This document shows, piece by piece, positions 46,401 through 54,773 of a stretch of DNA of 64,000 bases (within the stretch, counting starts at the first letter, position 1; each line of letters begins with the position of its first letter). The stretch is taken from contig JASFXZ010000003.1 in NCBI GenBank assembly GCA_032209605.1, forward strand, positions 29,538,762 to 29,602,761. The letters run 5' to 3'. A model generated the notes under the pieces. The model was not told the origin of the DNA, did no database searches, and saw nothing but the letters and a program-made list of their open reading frames with translations. Origin of the DNA: Mactromeris polynyma. Taxonomy: Eukaryota; Mollusca; Bivalvia; Venerida; Mactridae. A program made the translations under genes and the position numbers.

Positions 46401-49400
46401 CAATCACCAACTTCTCTCCGCGCGATACCTATTAATGTTATGACGGTTATTTGAATGCTTTGAAAGGCTTGATAGTGTTGGTCGTTTTTATTTTATACTA
46501 CTATCACATTACACAAACTTTAATTGAGCTTTTCAAGTTGTTATTTAATTCAATTTTCATCACACAATTATAAGGATCATTTGACATTGTAAACCCATAT
46601 CTACGTAACTGAAAGATTGAATTTAGATAGTATTTAGTGAAGATATTGATAATATCAATGGTCGAGATCATGCGATTGTCTCTCACAAATGTTTGTATAG
46701 ATACGGAAGATGATACGTATACTGTAGAGGGGTTGACAAGTGTGTTTACGTTCTATGCAGGGGAGAGGCTATCTATCTATGTCATAATAAACGATTTATT
46801 TTCAAAGCAAACTTTTTATTGCGCAACCTAATTTAAGTATAATGTCTGTCATGTTAAATACAATATCAAGGCGCGTATCTCACATGAGCAAACTTTAAAA
46901 AAATGAAAGTCTTAAAAATCGAAAAGTGCAGTGCAATAAATAAAATGTGACTCTCAGGGGGGTGGGGGGGTGGGGATAGACCCTAACCAATCCCAACGGG
47001 TAGCTTTCAATCTGTTACACTGGTAATGATATGTGATTATTCTGTGTAAAACTTGCAGATGGAATTTCTTATTATATAGACAGATTTTGAATATACATAG
47101 CAATGTAAAATATAGTTCACGAGGGAAATGCACAGCAAACTTCAACAATAACTTCTTGTGTCTCCAAGATGCCGGCTCTTCAGTCTGTATTGGTGTTAAG
47201 ATGTACTCATAAATCATAATCTAGTATCGCAATCTGACGAGCAAGAGAGTAGACTTTATGTAAATGAATGTCCTATTTTAAAGTAGGGCCCTAGATAATG
47301 TTGTTAAAACTTTTGGCCCAACCCTTTTGTATTAATGTACAAGTTATTTGTATGTTTATGCAAATATGATAGTTATATGTATAAATACAATACAACGTTA
47401 TTAAACTAAACTAAACTGAAGTAATGTCCTATTTTAGTACATGCTTAAAATGAATGTATTCATTTACTATTATAGATCCAGACCTGTATTAGCCGTATAT
47501 TCCCTTTTTAGTGGCCATATTACCTTTGTATACAATGGCAATGGATAAGAAATCAGTTACTGACATCCATAGTACCGTGTTTCGAAGTAACACATTTTCA
47601 TTTCCCCCGAAAGATTTGTATAGATTAATTATTTTCATATATCTTATGCAAAAAACGACGATACTTCGTTAGTAAAACGGTATTCGGGTCTTTACCAGCA
47701 AAAAGTTATCTCCTACCGTATGGCTTGCTCATATATCTCTATAAACAAGTACAGACACATGACTGTATACAATCTTCTCTATCTAAAGTACCAAGATAAA
47801 AACTATACTATACTTTAAATGACATGTTACACAATTAAACATTACTCTTATACTGTCAAAGATTAACATCCACGCTGTCGCCTTATACGATTAAGTGATG
47901 TTTTAAAGAGCGGAAAGAAATAAAGAGCGGAAAGAAACATCTCTACTGAACTACTCAAACATCATAAAGGATAAACCATATATAAACAATCTTAAGTTAC
48001 TATGACTTGAAAGTGTCATGGACATTTGACTATTATTGTCACCGAAATAACGTAATGTTTCACAGAAATAATAAAATGCAAGCATTTTGACAGATACTAT
48101 TCGTTTTCATTGTTTGTGCATTATGGCGGTATGGAACATATTTGGCATACCTGAACCATTAAATGAAATATTTTATAGTGGATTAGATAAATGTCAAATC
48201 AGGATGTTACCCCGTCTCATGGCGAAATTATCAAGTTACTATAAACAATTAAATATGAATTATTGTCAAACAAGTCGTATTAGGATTATGATAAAATGTG
48301 ATAATATCTTAATAATTATACATTTGAGTTCATGTTTATAGAAGGCTATCGTATGCCGACTTTACAAAAATATTTCTGAAGCAGACGACACTGAATTATG
48401 ATAAAGATTATAATACTATTAATACAACATAAAATATGAATAAATATCTCTGGTATTTCAGACAATTGTTACTAAATTTCAGAGTGAAAAGGTAGAGAAC
48501 ACAGTTTTGTATAATACTACAATCAATGAAAGTCTGAAGACGTGTAAACGTAACTTAACAAGCCGGATCTAATTCCAAGCTCCATTGGAGTGTGTAACTA
48601 CAACAGGTAAATCCCCAGATCAAAAGCTTGCAAGATTTTACACCTTCACATTGATATCCAATAGAGTACCTACATATTGCAAGGTTCCTGAGATCCATTA
48701 TACTACATACACCTTGTGAAGTTCCCGAGATCGAATAGAATACATACACATAGCAAAGTTCCCAAGATCGAATAGAATACATGCACCTTGCAAAGTTCCC
48801 GAGATCGAATAGAATACATGCACCTTGCAAAGTTCCCGAGATCGAATAGAATACATACACCTTGCAAAGTTCCCGAGATCGAATAGAATACATACACCTT
48901 GCAAAATTCCCGAGATCGAATAGAATACATACACCTTGCAAAGTTTTCGAGATAGAATAGAATACATACACCTTGCAAAGTTCCCGAGATCGAATAGAAT
49001 ACATACACCTTGCAAAGTTCCCGAGATCGAATAGAATGCATACACCTTGCACGGTTCCTGTTATCTCATAGATTCCAGAGATCCATTGGCATACATATTT
49101 CTTGTAAGATTTCTGAGATCCAATAGCGTATGTACACCTCGTAAGATTCCTGACGTCTATAGCATACCTACCCCTTGTAAGATTCCTGAGATCCAGGAGA
49201 TTCCATAGGATTCCGAATTTCAGAGATCTGATAAGGTGCTTACATACATACGATCCTATATAGTACCTACATCAGTAATATAAGATACATGAGATCCTAA
49301 ATAGTACCTACATCAGTAAGATAAGATACATGAGATCCTAAATAGTACCTACATCAGTTAGATAAGATACATGAGATCCTAAATAGTACCTACATCAGTT

Positions 49401-52400
49401 AGATAAGATACATGATATCCTAAATAGTACCTACATCAGTTAGATAAGATACATGAGATCCTAAATAGTACCTACATCAGTAAGATAAGATACATGATAT
49501 CCTATATAGTACCTACATCAGTTAGATAAGATACATGAGATCCTAAATAGTACCTACATCAGTAAGATAAGATACATGCGATCCTATATAGTACCTACAT
49601 CAGTTAGATAAGATACATGAGATCCTATATAGTACCTACATCAGTTAGATAAGATACATGAGATCCTATATAGTACCTACATCAGTTAGATAAGATACAT
49701 GAGATCCTATATCATAGTACCTACATTAGTTAGATAAGATACATGAGATCCTATATCATAGTACCTACATCAGTAAGATAAGATACATGAGATCCTAAGT
49801 AGTACCTACATCAGTAAGATAAGATACATGAGATCCTATATAGTACCTACATCAGTTAGATAAGATACATGAGATCCTATATCATAGTACCTACATTAGT
49901 TAGATAAGATACATGAGATCCTAAATAGTACCTACATCAGTAAGATAAGATACATGAGATCCTAAATAGTACCTACATCAGTAAGATAAGAAACATGAGA
50001 TCCTAAGTAGTACCTACATCAGTAAGATAAGATACATGATATCCTAAGTAGTACCTACATCAGTAAGATAAGATACATGAGATCCTAAGTAGTACCTACA
50101 TCAGTAAGATAAGATACATCATATCCTATATAGTACCTACATCAGTTAGATAAGATACATGAGATCCGATAAATTAACCATATCATGTAAGATTCCCGAG
50201 GTCTAATTTAGAGAACATATATACATCAGGTTAGAGCCCTGAGATCCAATAGAGAACATATATACATCAGGTAAAAGCCCTGAGATCCAATAGAGAACAT
50301 ATATGCATCAGGTAAAAGCCCTGAGATCCAAAAGAGAACATATATACATCAGGTAAGAGCCCTGAGATCCAAAAGAGAACATATATACATCAGGTAAGAG
50401 CCCTGAGATCCAAAAGAGAACATATATACATCAGGTAAGAGCCCTGAGATCCAATAGAGAACATATGTACATCAGGTAAAAGCCATGATATCTAATAGAG
50501 AACATATGTACATCAGGTAAGAGCCATGAGATCCAATAGAGAACATATGTACATCGGGTAAAAGCCATGAGATCTAATAGAGAATATATGTACATCAGGT
50601 AAGAGCCATGAGGTCCAATAGAGAACATATATACATCAGGTAACAGCCCTGAGATCCAACAGAGAACACATATACATCAGGTAAAAGCCCTGAGATCCAA
50701 TAGAGAACATATATACATCAGGTAAAAGCCCTGAGATCCAATAGAGAACATATATACATCAGGTAAAAGCCGTTAGATCCAATAGAGAACATATATACAT
50801 CAGGTAAGAGCCCTGAGATCCAATAGAGAACATATATACATCAGGTAAGAGCCCTGAGATCCAATAGAGAACATATATACATCAGGTAAATACCCTGCGA
50901 CCCAATAGAGAACATATATACATCAGGTAAGAGCCCTGATATCCAATAGAGAACATATATGCATCAGGTAAAAGCCGTGAGATCCAATAGAGAACATATA
51001 TACATCAGGTAAAAGCCCTGAGATCCAATAGAGAACATATATACATCAGGTAAAAGCCCTGAGATCCAATAGAGAACATATATACATCAGGTAAGAGCCA
51101 TGAGATCCAATAGAGAACATATATGCATCAGGTAAAAGCCCTGAGATCCAATAGAGAACATATATACAAAAGATAAGACCTCTGAGATCCAATAGAGAAC
51201 ATATATGCATCAGGTAAAAGCCCTGAGATCAAATAGAGAACATATATACAAAAGATGAGACCTCTGAGATCCAATAAAGCATTCATATACACTAGAACCT
51301 CTGATCCCTGGTCAGCAAGTATATTAAGTTTCTGTCTTATGAGATACGTGGTTTGGTGTCTCGAGTAGACCAATAAGACGAGCACCATATTGTGCCATGT
51401 ATATTGAATATGTACATGTATCTTAGAATGCTTAGTCCATTCCGTAAATGTCACGGCTTCCAATAACACACCCTGGGTCCGGAATTACAATCTTTACTCA
51501 GCACTCAGATGTCAAACTTCTGTCTGCTTAGTCCGTGTTAGTATATTTGAGGGTACGATAGAAATAGTAATCCTTATCGAGTGCTAAGTGATCTTACTGT
51601 CCGTTTTCTTTGAGTGTAACAATAGATGGTAAACATTACAGTCAGTCATAATATCGTACACTCAACCTAAGATTTTTTCTCAAATCTCTTAGAAATTGTG
51701 CAAAAAGAAAACTCGGCGCTAAATAATTATTGTAAACCATTTTTATTCCCACACGGACTCATCAGCATAATTTGTGACATCTGAATTGCCGAGTGCAGAG
51801 TGGGCAGTACTGGTTATAAGTTCGGGCCAAATACTGGATCTTCCAAGGAGCTGACTCGAGATTTATTTAGATAAAAAAATCTTTCAACACAATTCAGTGA
51901 CAATAAATTGCTGTTCGAAGTGTAACAGATAGCAAAGAATGATAATTAGACGCACACTAATATGGCATTACACACACTATGGTAAACTTCAATCAGATAC
52001 AATGCAATATGATTATATTATAGACATGCTTCGGTTCAGAATTGGAGGCTGCAAATGTCATATGGTAAAGAATACCGCGGCACACATTACAAAAGACCGA
52101 TGGTGAAAGCCACACTTCATTATTTCTTTCCCAAGAATTCCATTTTACGAATTCACGATTTAAACTTGACGAATTCAAGATTTCAAATTCGTGATTTCGC
52201 GATTTCAACTTCATGAATTCACAATCTTGAATTCGGAAAGTTGAAATCGTGAATTTATAAATTTGAAATCGTGACTTCACGAATTCAAGATAACAAATTC
52301 GTGCTGTTGAAATTTTGAAATCATGACGAAATAATGAAGTGAGAGAGTCACCACAGGGCTTTCGTACATTGTTCACCTGTTCAGTGTAACAACCATGTTC

Positions 52401-54773
52401 ACCATCCATGTAACTGACAGTTTCACAATGTAGCAGACATACATGTACCAGTGTATCTTGTATAAAGAAGACATTGGTCAATCGATTACATAGCTACAGT
52501 AAAACATTGCTTAAAGACAACCTCAATAATAAGACCACCTCAATAATAAGACCACATCAATAATAAGACCACATCAATATTAAGACCAGTTTTCAAGGGT
52601 CCCAAGGGTGGTGACTCTGACTGTGAATGTCAACATTTTTTTCAAGATTCAAAGCTTTATTTATTGTAACATAGGTCACCAGCCCAAACTAAACCATACT
52701 TCCTCATATAACAAAATGCAATGTCACATTTTTCTCCCCCAATAGAATACATAGCAATTGTAACAGATTTTAAGTTATCTTTAAAGTTTATCAACATATA
52801 TTGCTATCTTTCATATGATAATATTATCAGTTGAATTAATTGTTTTATATTGTCTGTATGATTAGTATTTATACAGTATCATAAGTACTAACGTTCTCTA
52901 TAATAGACAATTACAACATTTTTAAAGGACAAATGAAATATTAATGAAATATTAACATATATGTATAATTTACATCAAAAGTAGAAAAAAATCTTAGGAT
53001 TAATTTATTACTGCCTTGATTATTACTGTATTTAATACAGACGGTGTAAGTGACAAGCAACTAAGTAGCGATACGTATATAAACGACTGCTGATGAACAA
53101 GTTGGTATTCAGTAACACTCTAGCGGGCGTTTTAACTTAGTCTTAACATTCAAGTGAACAGACAGATTTAATGTGACAGCTTACAACTGGTGAACTACTT
53201 TCTTGCATTTTAGCTTGCCTTAAATTGCACAATACTGACAACGTCACAAGGCCAGTACATAACAAGAATGTAATAAGATCAGATAGACTGTTACAGAAAT
53301 CAGTGAAAATAAATTGAAAAAGACAATCTGTCTAGCGAAGTTTATAACGCAAATATGACTTTTCTCAGATCTTAAATAATTGCAGAAACGGTAAAGCAAA
53401 CATAGCTGTGGATATGATATAATGATACATCTCTCGTGAACCCAACTGTGTTAAATCATACAATCAAACCAAGGCGATAAAGATAATTAAAAATTATTCC
53501 ACGTCGAATTCCCAATAAAATTAACCAAGCCCCCGGTTAAAATAGTTGTTTTTCAAGTCACATTATCACAATGCAATGTATTGTTAAATGCAAGTATACA
53601 AGGCAACAAAAAACTGGGAATAAATTACCATTCATTATTACGATGATTAAACAACACATATGCTACGGGCGCCGTATTACGACTTGGAGTGTGATATCAT
53701 TGTACAACGTCAGACTAATATACTAACTTAAACGAAATCTCTGAATTATTCCAACCTTAGTTATTTCATCATATTGTTAAATAAACTAATTGAATGGACA
53801 GAAACTGAATGAAGCAAAGCTTGTGATAGATCAATGATTAGATCGTGTCGTATATTAAGTCATTTTCACTGAATTGACGTTATATAAATTATGCAAATCA
53901 AGAAGTTGGGGTTTTTGTAACGAAGCTAGATGTGATGTTTTGAAAAAATGGGATAATGTGTGTGTATCATCTATCAGTGTCATTTAGACCTCTTTTACAC
54001 CTGTTAGCAATGATAAATGACTTTTTACTTCACGCATTTGCGCTATATTTTAGTAGAACATATATACCCTTGTAATAATGATAAATAATTAGGTAGGATT
54101 GGTGTTCTAAAGTTATATCAAACAAACTTTGAAACTGCAAATGTAATTTTAATTTTATTTATAATACTACATACAAGTATATATTGTTATGAACTGACAT
54201 AACACCGTGGACGACCTTTTATTGTGATGTGATAATGAATTTATAGATTTAGTAAAATGTTAGTCAACGGGACAGTAAAACGTAAGCATCAGATTCACCT
54301 GATTGGTTGTTTTGACCTCAGTTCTAAAATTGACCAATGGCAATGCTTCGTTCAGAGTTTAGTATTCAAATTCAGTGTTATAACATTAAACCCTGATATT
54401 ATCACAAATGTCACTGATATACATGAGGTAAAATTCAATAATTTGGTATTGCACAAAAGCTACATAAAGGACATTACTTACTTATTTGTGGCATGTTTTA
54501 TGCTAAATTTAACACTGTGTGTGAATGGGATCTTACCTGGACATATGAACAAACGTTGCTACCGCCACAGTATCTGTAACGTCTATAATCATAATGCAAT
54601 GTTTCATTCGCCCATGCATAAAAACTGTCTCTAAATAGATCCATAGACGAATTATGATAATCGTTGCCATAGTAATAGTTCATATTTTGTCCCCATTGGT
54701 TGTCAGGGCGACTGATATACTCGCATTGTGAGCCCCATTCAGAAGCCGCAAATGCCACAGCTTCGTTCCAGGT
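31372..54773 (-). CDS. Gene-level entry: CAP (SCP/PR-1) protein with charged linker and second CAP domain, N-terminus missing
   Basis: Thirteen exons on the - strand, from 54773 down to 31372, all with AG/GT borders and compatible phases. They total 1734 nt (577 codons plus stop). Order: CAP domain (exons at 54537-54773 and 46119-46240); Cys-rich hinge (41814-41905); linker of about 300 residues, very rich in Arg, Lys and Glu (41403 down to 36848); degenerate second CAP domain (34421 down to 31375). N-X-S/T sites and paired Cys in the CAP parts suggest a secreted protein, as is usual for the family; no signal peptide is visible because the 5' exons lie upstream. Known CAP proteins include venom allergens, CRISPs, GLIPR1 and PI16. 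Function here is unknown. Readthrough stops at 37827 and 36828 could end shorter isoforms. Confidence 0.75.
31478..31713 (+). repeat. Foldback element, copy B
   Basis: Shares AGTGACGTCATTTCAAGAAA, GCAAGCAGGAA, TTTACTCCAT, ATTGCCATATGGGGC, GTACATGGTGACGTCA, AGAAGAGGTTGGAAATCGTA and CAGCGGCGCTCAT with the family. Ends 35 bp from the acceptor of the last CAP exon, in its intron. Confidence 0.85.
32454..32573 (-). CDS. CAP gene: second CAP domain, middle exon
   Basis: Acceptor AATTATTTCAG, donor ATA|GTAAGT. 40 codons, phase 0 both sides. Reads GQEIYNVVYQWGSEGDDMNR, then YGCRTPYDKSLCNHNTI. GQEIY sits where GENLY is expected, and CNHNT where G/C-HYTQ is expected. The W-x-x-E helix seen in the first domain is missing, so this copy is shortened. 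Confidence 0.75.
33512..33616 (-). CDS. CAP gene: second CAP domain, helix exon
   Basis: Acceptor TATATATTGTAG, donor AGA|GTAAGC. 35 codons, phase 0 both sides. Reads AWSSHLERWAKYVIRCETEY, then ITCYTNFGKANR. It continues KDL|AWSSHLERWAKYV as in other CAP domains (L-x-W-x-x-x-L-x-x-x-A-x-x-W-A). The first 20 nt of this exon and its acceptor are the repeat unit of the adjoining 59-bp minisatellite. A shorter reading from the next AG (33597) would break the phase with the exon above. Confidence 0.8.
33597..33950 (-). repeat. 59-bp minisatellite overlapping a splice acceptor, six copies
   Basis: Six units of 59 bp. Read on the - strand, each holds TATATATTGTAG followed by GCGTGGAGCAGTCATTTAGA, which is the acceptor and first 20 nt of the CAP exon at 33512-33616. 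The copy nearest the exon (acceptor AG at 33617-33618) is the functional one. The other five carry the same acceptor at 59-bp steps (33676, 33735, 33794, 33853, 33912). Confidence 0.9.
34342..34421 (-). CDS. CAP gene: N-terminal helix exon of second CAP domain
   Basis: Acceptor ATTGTTTCAG, donor CTG|GTATGT. Phase 1 to phase 0. Reads ELTGEEQFFTISAHNLLRRE, then AGVKDL. The A-H-N-x-x-R-R-x-x-G-V-x-x-L string is the hallmark first helix of CAP domains, with the conserved His kept. It follows the linker in frame. Confidence 0.82.
36024..36263 (+). repeat. Foldback element, copy C
   Basis: GCGCTGATATGGGATTTAC at the left, GTACATGGTGACGTCA and GGAAATCGTACATTGGTGCT at the right. One end carries GACGCCA/GGCGTC instead of TGACGTCA. 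In a CAP-gene intron. Confidence 0.85.
36848..36949 (-). CDS. CAP gene: linker exon 6, partial copy of exon 5
   Basis: Acceptor TTACTGCACAG, donor CGAG|GTGCAT. Phase 1 to phase 1. Reads TFERSMYLQEMRIRRRLEEQ, then RREYEALALLQNR. The end (YEALALxQNxG followed by GTGC) repeats the end of exon 5, including the unusual donor, which points to exon duplication. Readthrough gives a stop at 36828-36830, with TTTATT (a - strand AATAAA) near 36784. A short isoform ending here is therefore possible. Confidence 0.75.
37120..37366 (+). repeat. Foldback element, copy D
   Basis: Same layout as C, with CATATTGCCATATGGGG, ATGGTGACGTCACACGTGAC and ATGACGTCACTTAAAGAAG. Between linker exons 5 and 6 of the CAP gene. 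Confidence 0.85.
37895..38173 (-). CDS. CAP gene: linker exon 5, Arg/Glu-rich helix
   Basis: Acceptor GATCTTCAG, donor GAAG|GTGCTC (weak). 279 nt, phase 1 to phase 1. Reads MDALYLRRLEYQRYLRQYEQ, then long Arg/Glu repeats such as RRERYEQELRRRERHN and YEALALTQNE. It predicts a single long charged alpha-helix or coiled coil. If the weak donor is not used, the frame runs on to a stop at 37827, which would end the protein without the second CAP domain. Confidence 0.78.
38195..38512 (+). repeat. Degenerate tandem repeat, about 45-50 bp period
   Basis: A loosely repeated unit, roughly AGTCAAAACAAAATAAATG, then TTACCAAAGGAACACAC, occurs about seven or eight times with indels. The last two copies are the most alike. 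In an intron of the CAP gene. Confidence 0.7.
38689..38847 (-). CDS. CAP gene: linker exon 4, charged coiled-coil segment
   Basis: Acceptor TTTTTGTTACAG, donor AGAA|GTAAGT. Reads KKEKRVIRKIEKYERKEEKD, then IIHQLELIANNITVTNTTTH. Strong helix-forming Glu/Lys/Arg part followed by two N-glycosylation sequons (NIT, NTT). Phase 1 to phase 1. Confidence 0.8.
39664..39791 (-). CDS. CAP gene: linker exon 3
   Basis: Acceptor AATTTTACAG, donor CCTG|GTATGT. Phase 2 to phase 1. Reads VQISEDNPDYQEHRRNPDSY, then TDNETVVVYTPNNRVIPFP. Acidic/polar, with an NET glycosylation site. Confidence 0.75.
40603..40771 (-). CDS. CAP gene: linker exon 2, Lys/Arg-rich
   Basis: Acceptor TTGATAATAG, donor AGTAGG|GTAAGT. 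Phase 1 to phase 2. Reads SRHEVSKAPSGPSGRTSSPQ, then a basic stretch KKSREEKRRARKQNREEKKR. Several dibasic and RR/KR sites could be proprotein-processing sites (inference). Confidence 0.75.
40880..41120 (+). repeat. Foldback element, copy E
   Basis: GAGCGCAGCTATGGAATTTA on the left and CAGCGGTGCTCAT on the right, with TGACGTCA near both ends and central CCATATGGTCACTTCG. Between linker exons 1 and 2 of the CAP gene. Confidence 0.85.
41332..41403 (-). CDS. CAP gene: linker exon 1
   Basis: Acceptor GCTATATTTACAG, donor CAG|GTATAT. Exactly 72 nt, phase 1 to phase 1: ARFHQTGARTLPTGSQSVQI and then ESIS. Ser/Thr-rich, no Cys. Confidence 0.72.
41814..41905 (-). CDS. CAP gene: Cys-rich hinge exon
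   Basis: Acceptor ATATTACAG, donor CAG|GTAAAT. Reads VDILGSEVFIPDKRCAACP, then PGTSCVDNLCS. The C-x-x-C-P-x-G-x-x-C-x-x-x-x-C pattern is the typical hinge right after a CAP domain in CRISP/allergen-type proteins. Phase 2 in, phase 1 out. Confidence 0.85.
42575..42612 (+). repeat. GAAGTA-type simple repeat
   Basis: GAAGTAGAAGTTGAAGTCGAAGTAGAAGTA: a six-base repeat with small variations, five to six units. It produces a Ser-Thr run in a - strand frame, which is not a gene. Confidence 0.85.
44489..44685 (+). repeat. Dispersed repeat, short copy (long copy at 56356-56620)
   Basis: Shares GCAATTTGAAGG, TTGTTGTGCAACATAAAA, ACGATTGCTGGTCA, TCCAAAATGGATTT, TTACAAACGTTGTTCGGTTG, AAGAGAAATTGCCTT and TGATTGGTTTACACAACACT with 56356-56620. 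Lacks about 60 bp in the middle. Confidence 0.85.
45252..45315 (+). repeat. Dispersed repeat, copy 2 (first copy at 397-475)
   Basis: Matches the 397-475 copy over about 60 bp with scattered differences. No terminal structure seen. Confidence 0.55.
46119..46240 (-). CDS. CAP gene: C-terminal strand exon of first CAP domain
   Basis: Acceptor GTTGTGATTGTAG, donor TG|GTGAGT. Reads LIAADVQELGCAIVKCPN, then KLLVCFYTP. This fits the CAP signature after the TQ motif (VVWA-x-x-x-LGCG-x-x-x-C ... VCNYxPxGN). Phase 0 in, phase 2 out, so it joins the exon at 54537 and the hinge exon at 41905. The intron upstream is 8.3 kb and full of minisatellites. Confidence 0.85.
46957..46975 (+). repeat. G-rich run with G-quadruplex potential
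   Basis: GGGGGGTGGGGGGGTGGGG: four or more G-tracts with one-base spacers in an otherwise AT-rich region. Confidence 0.8.
47290..47410 (+). mobile_element. Retroelement-like 3' tail (weak)
   Basis: AATACAATACAACGTTATTAAACTAAACTAAACTG: a pyrimidine-poor end with an ACTAA repeat, like the simple-repeat tails of LINE insertions. No coding part recognised upstream. Confidence 0.3.
48670..49060 (-). repeat. 37-bp minisatellite (first block of compound array)
   Basis: About nine or ten units of a 37-bp sequence (+ strand: GTTCCCGAGATCGAATAG, then AATACATACACCTTGCAAA). The unit length is not a multiple of three and the - strand unit has no stop. All three - strand frames therefore stay open (up to 165 codons) and give a spurious CMYSIRSRELCKVYVFYSI-type repeat peptide. 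Confidence 0.92.
49061..49245 (+). repeat. Diverged units joining the minisatellite blocks
   Basis: Units such as ACACCTCGTAAGATTCCTGA and GAGATCCAATAGCGTATGT share the GAGATC-CAATAG core with both neighbours, but each differs. Looks like older, unhomogenised repeat sequence. Confidence 0.65.
49246..50168 (+). repeat. 41-bp minisatellite, about 22 copies
   Basis: Unit ATGAGATCCTAAATAGTACC, then TACATCAGTTAGATAAGATAC. Variants (AAATAG/ATATAG/AAGTAG, GTAAG/GTTAG, ATATCATAG insertions) recur in patches, suggesting duplication of multi-unit segments. Confidence 0.93.
50169..51262 (+). repeat. Second 41-bp minisatellite, about 26 copies
   Basis: Unit GAGATCCAATAGAGAACATA, then TATACATCAGGTAAAAGCCCT. 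Same length and shared GAGATCC and ACATCAG cores as the block before it, but a different consensus. Confidence 0.93.
52135..52325. repeat. Degenerate palindrome-rich repeat (GAATTC / CGATTTCAA motifs)
   Basis: Many short copies of TTCACGAATTC, CGATTTCAA and GTGAATT in both orientations within 190 bp. Similar words occur at 55590-55620. Gives a false - strand open frame. Confidence 0.7.
52495..52625. mobile_element. Small MITE-like element related to 1331-1568
   Basis: Left CTACAGTAAAACATTGCTTA plus AAGACAACC, right GGGTGGTGACTCTGACTGTGA. The ends are imperfect inverted copies and resemble the ends of the 1331-1568 element. Internal 18-bp repeats with CAATAATAAGACCAC, about four times. Confidence 0.55.
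52640..52740 (-). mobile_element. Retrotransposon 3' end fragment
   Basis: On the - strand GGGCTGGTGACC, then TTACAATAAATAAAGC and a TTGAA-type tail. This parallels the 3' end of the fragment at 12822-13195 (GGCCGGTGGCC, then ACACAATAAATAAA). No coding part left. Confidence 0.5.
54283..54400 (+). repeat. CCAAT-containing dispersed repeat, copy 3
   Basis: Same orientation as copy 2: CTGATTGGTTG, AAAATTGACCAATGGCAA, then a diverged TTCAGAGTTTAGTATTC segment. Ends just before the CAP exon at 54537. Confidence 0.6.
54537..54773 (-). CDS. CAP gene: main exon of first CAP domain
   Basis: Acceptor ATTTTCAG, donor CAG|GTAAGA. 79 codons, phase 0 both sides. Reads TWNEAVAFAASEWGSQCEY, then WGQNMNYYYG, then FYAWANETLHYDY and CSYVQ. 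These match CAP landmarks: the A-x-x-W-A/G-x-x-C helix, the GENL motif (here GQNM), the W-x-x-E helix, and the GHYTQ motif (here CSYVQ). Two of the four residues of the usual His/Glu/Glu/His pocket are replaced (Gln for Glu, no His before YxQ). N-glycosylation sites NSS and NET are present. The exon with the N-terminal HN-x-x-R motif was not found upstream. Confidence 0.85.

Larger units (their letters stand above)
46241..54536. other. 8.3-kb intron of the CAP gene, minisatellite-rich
   Basis: Contains a G-rich run (46957-46975), a retroelement-like tail near 47290-47410, the 2.6-kb compound minisatellite (48670-51262), a GAATTC/CGATTTCAA degenerate repeat (52135-52325) and a MITE-like repeat (52495-52625). 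A retrotransposon 3' end follows (52640-52740). Long - strand frames at 48555-49052 and 51993-52481 are products of the repeats, not genes. Confidence 0.6.

Noticed and set aside
48555..49052. 165-codon - strand open frame with a repeated CMYSIRSRELCKV-type peptide
   Set aside because: Produced by a stop-free 37-bp minisatellite; the same peptide is open in all three frames, as expected for a repeat rather than a gene.
51993..52481. 162-codon - strand open frame
   Set aside because: Covers a degenerate GAATTC/CGATTTCAA repeat; no splice sites, no domain pattern.
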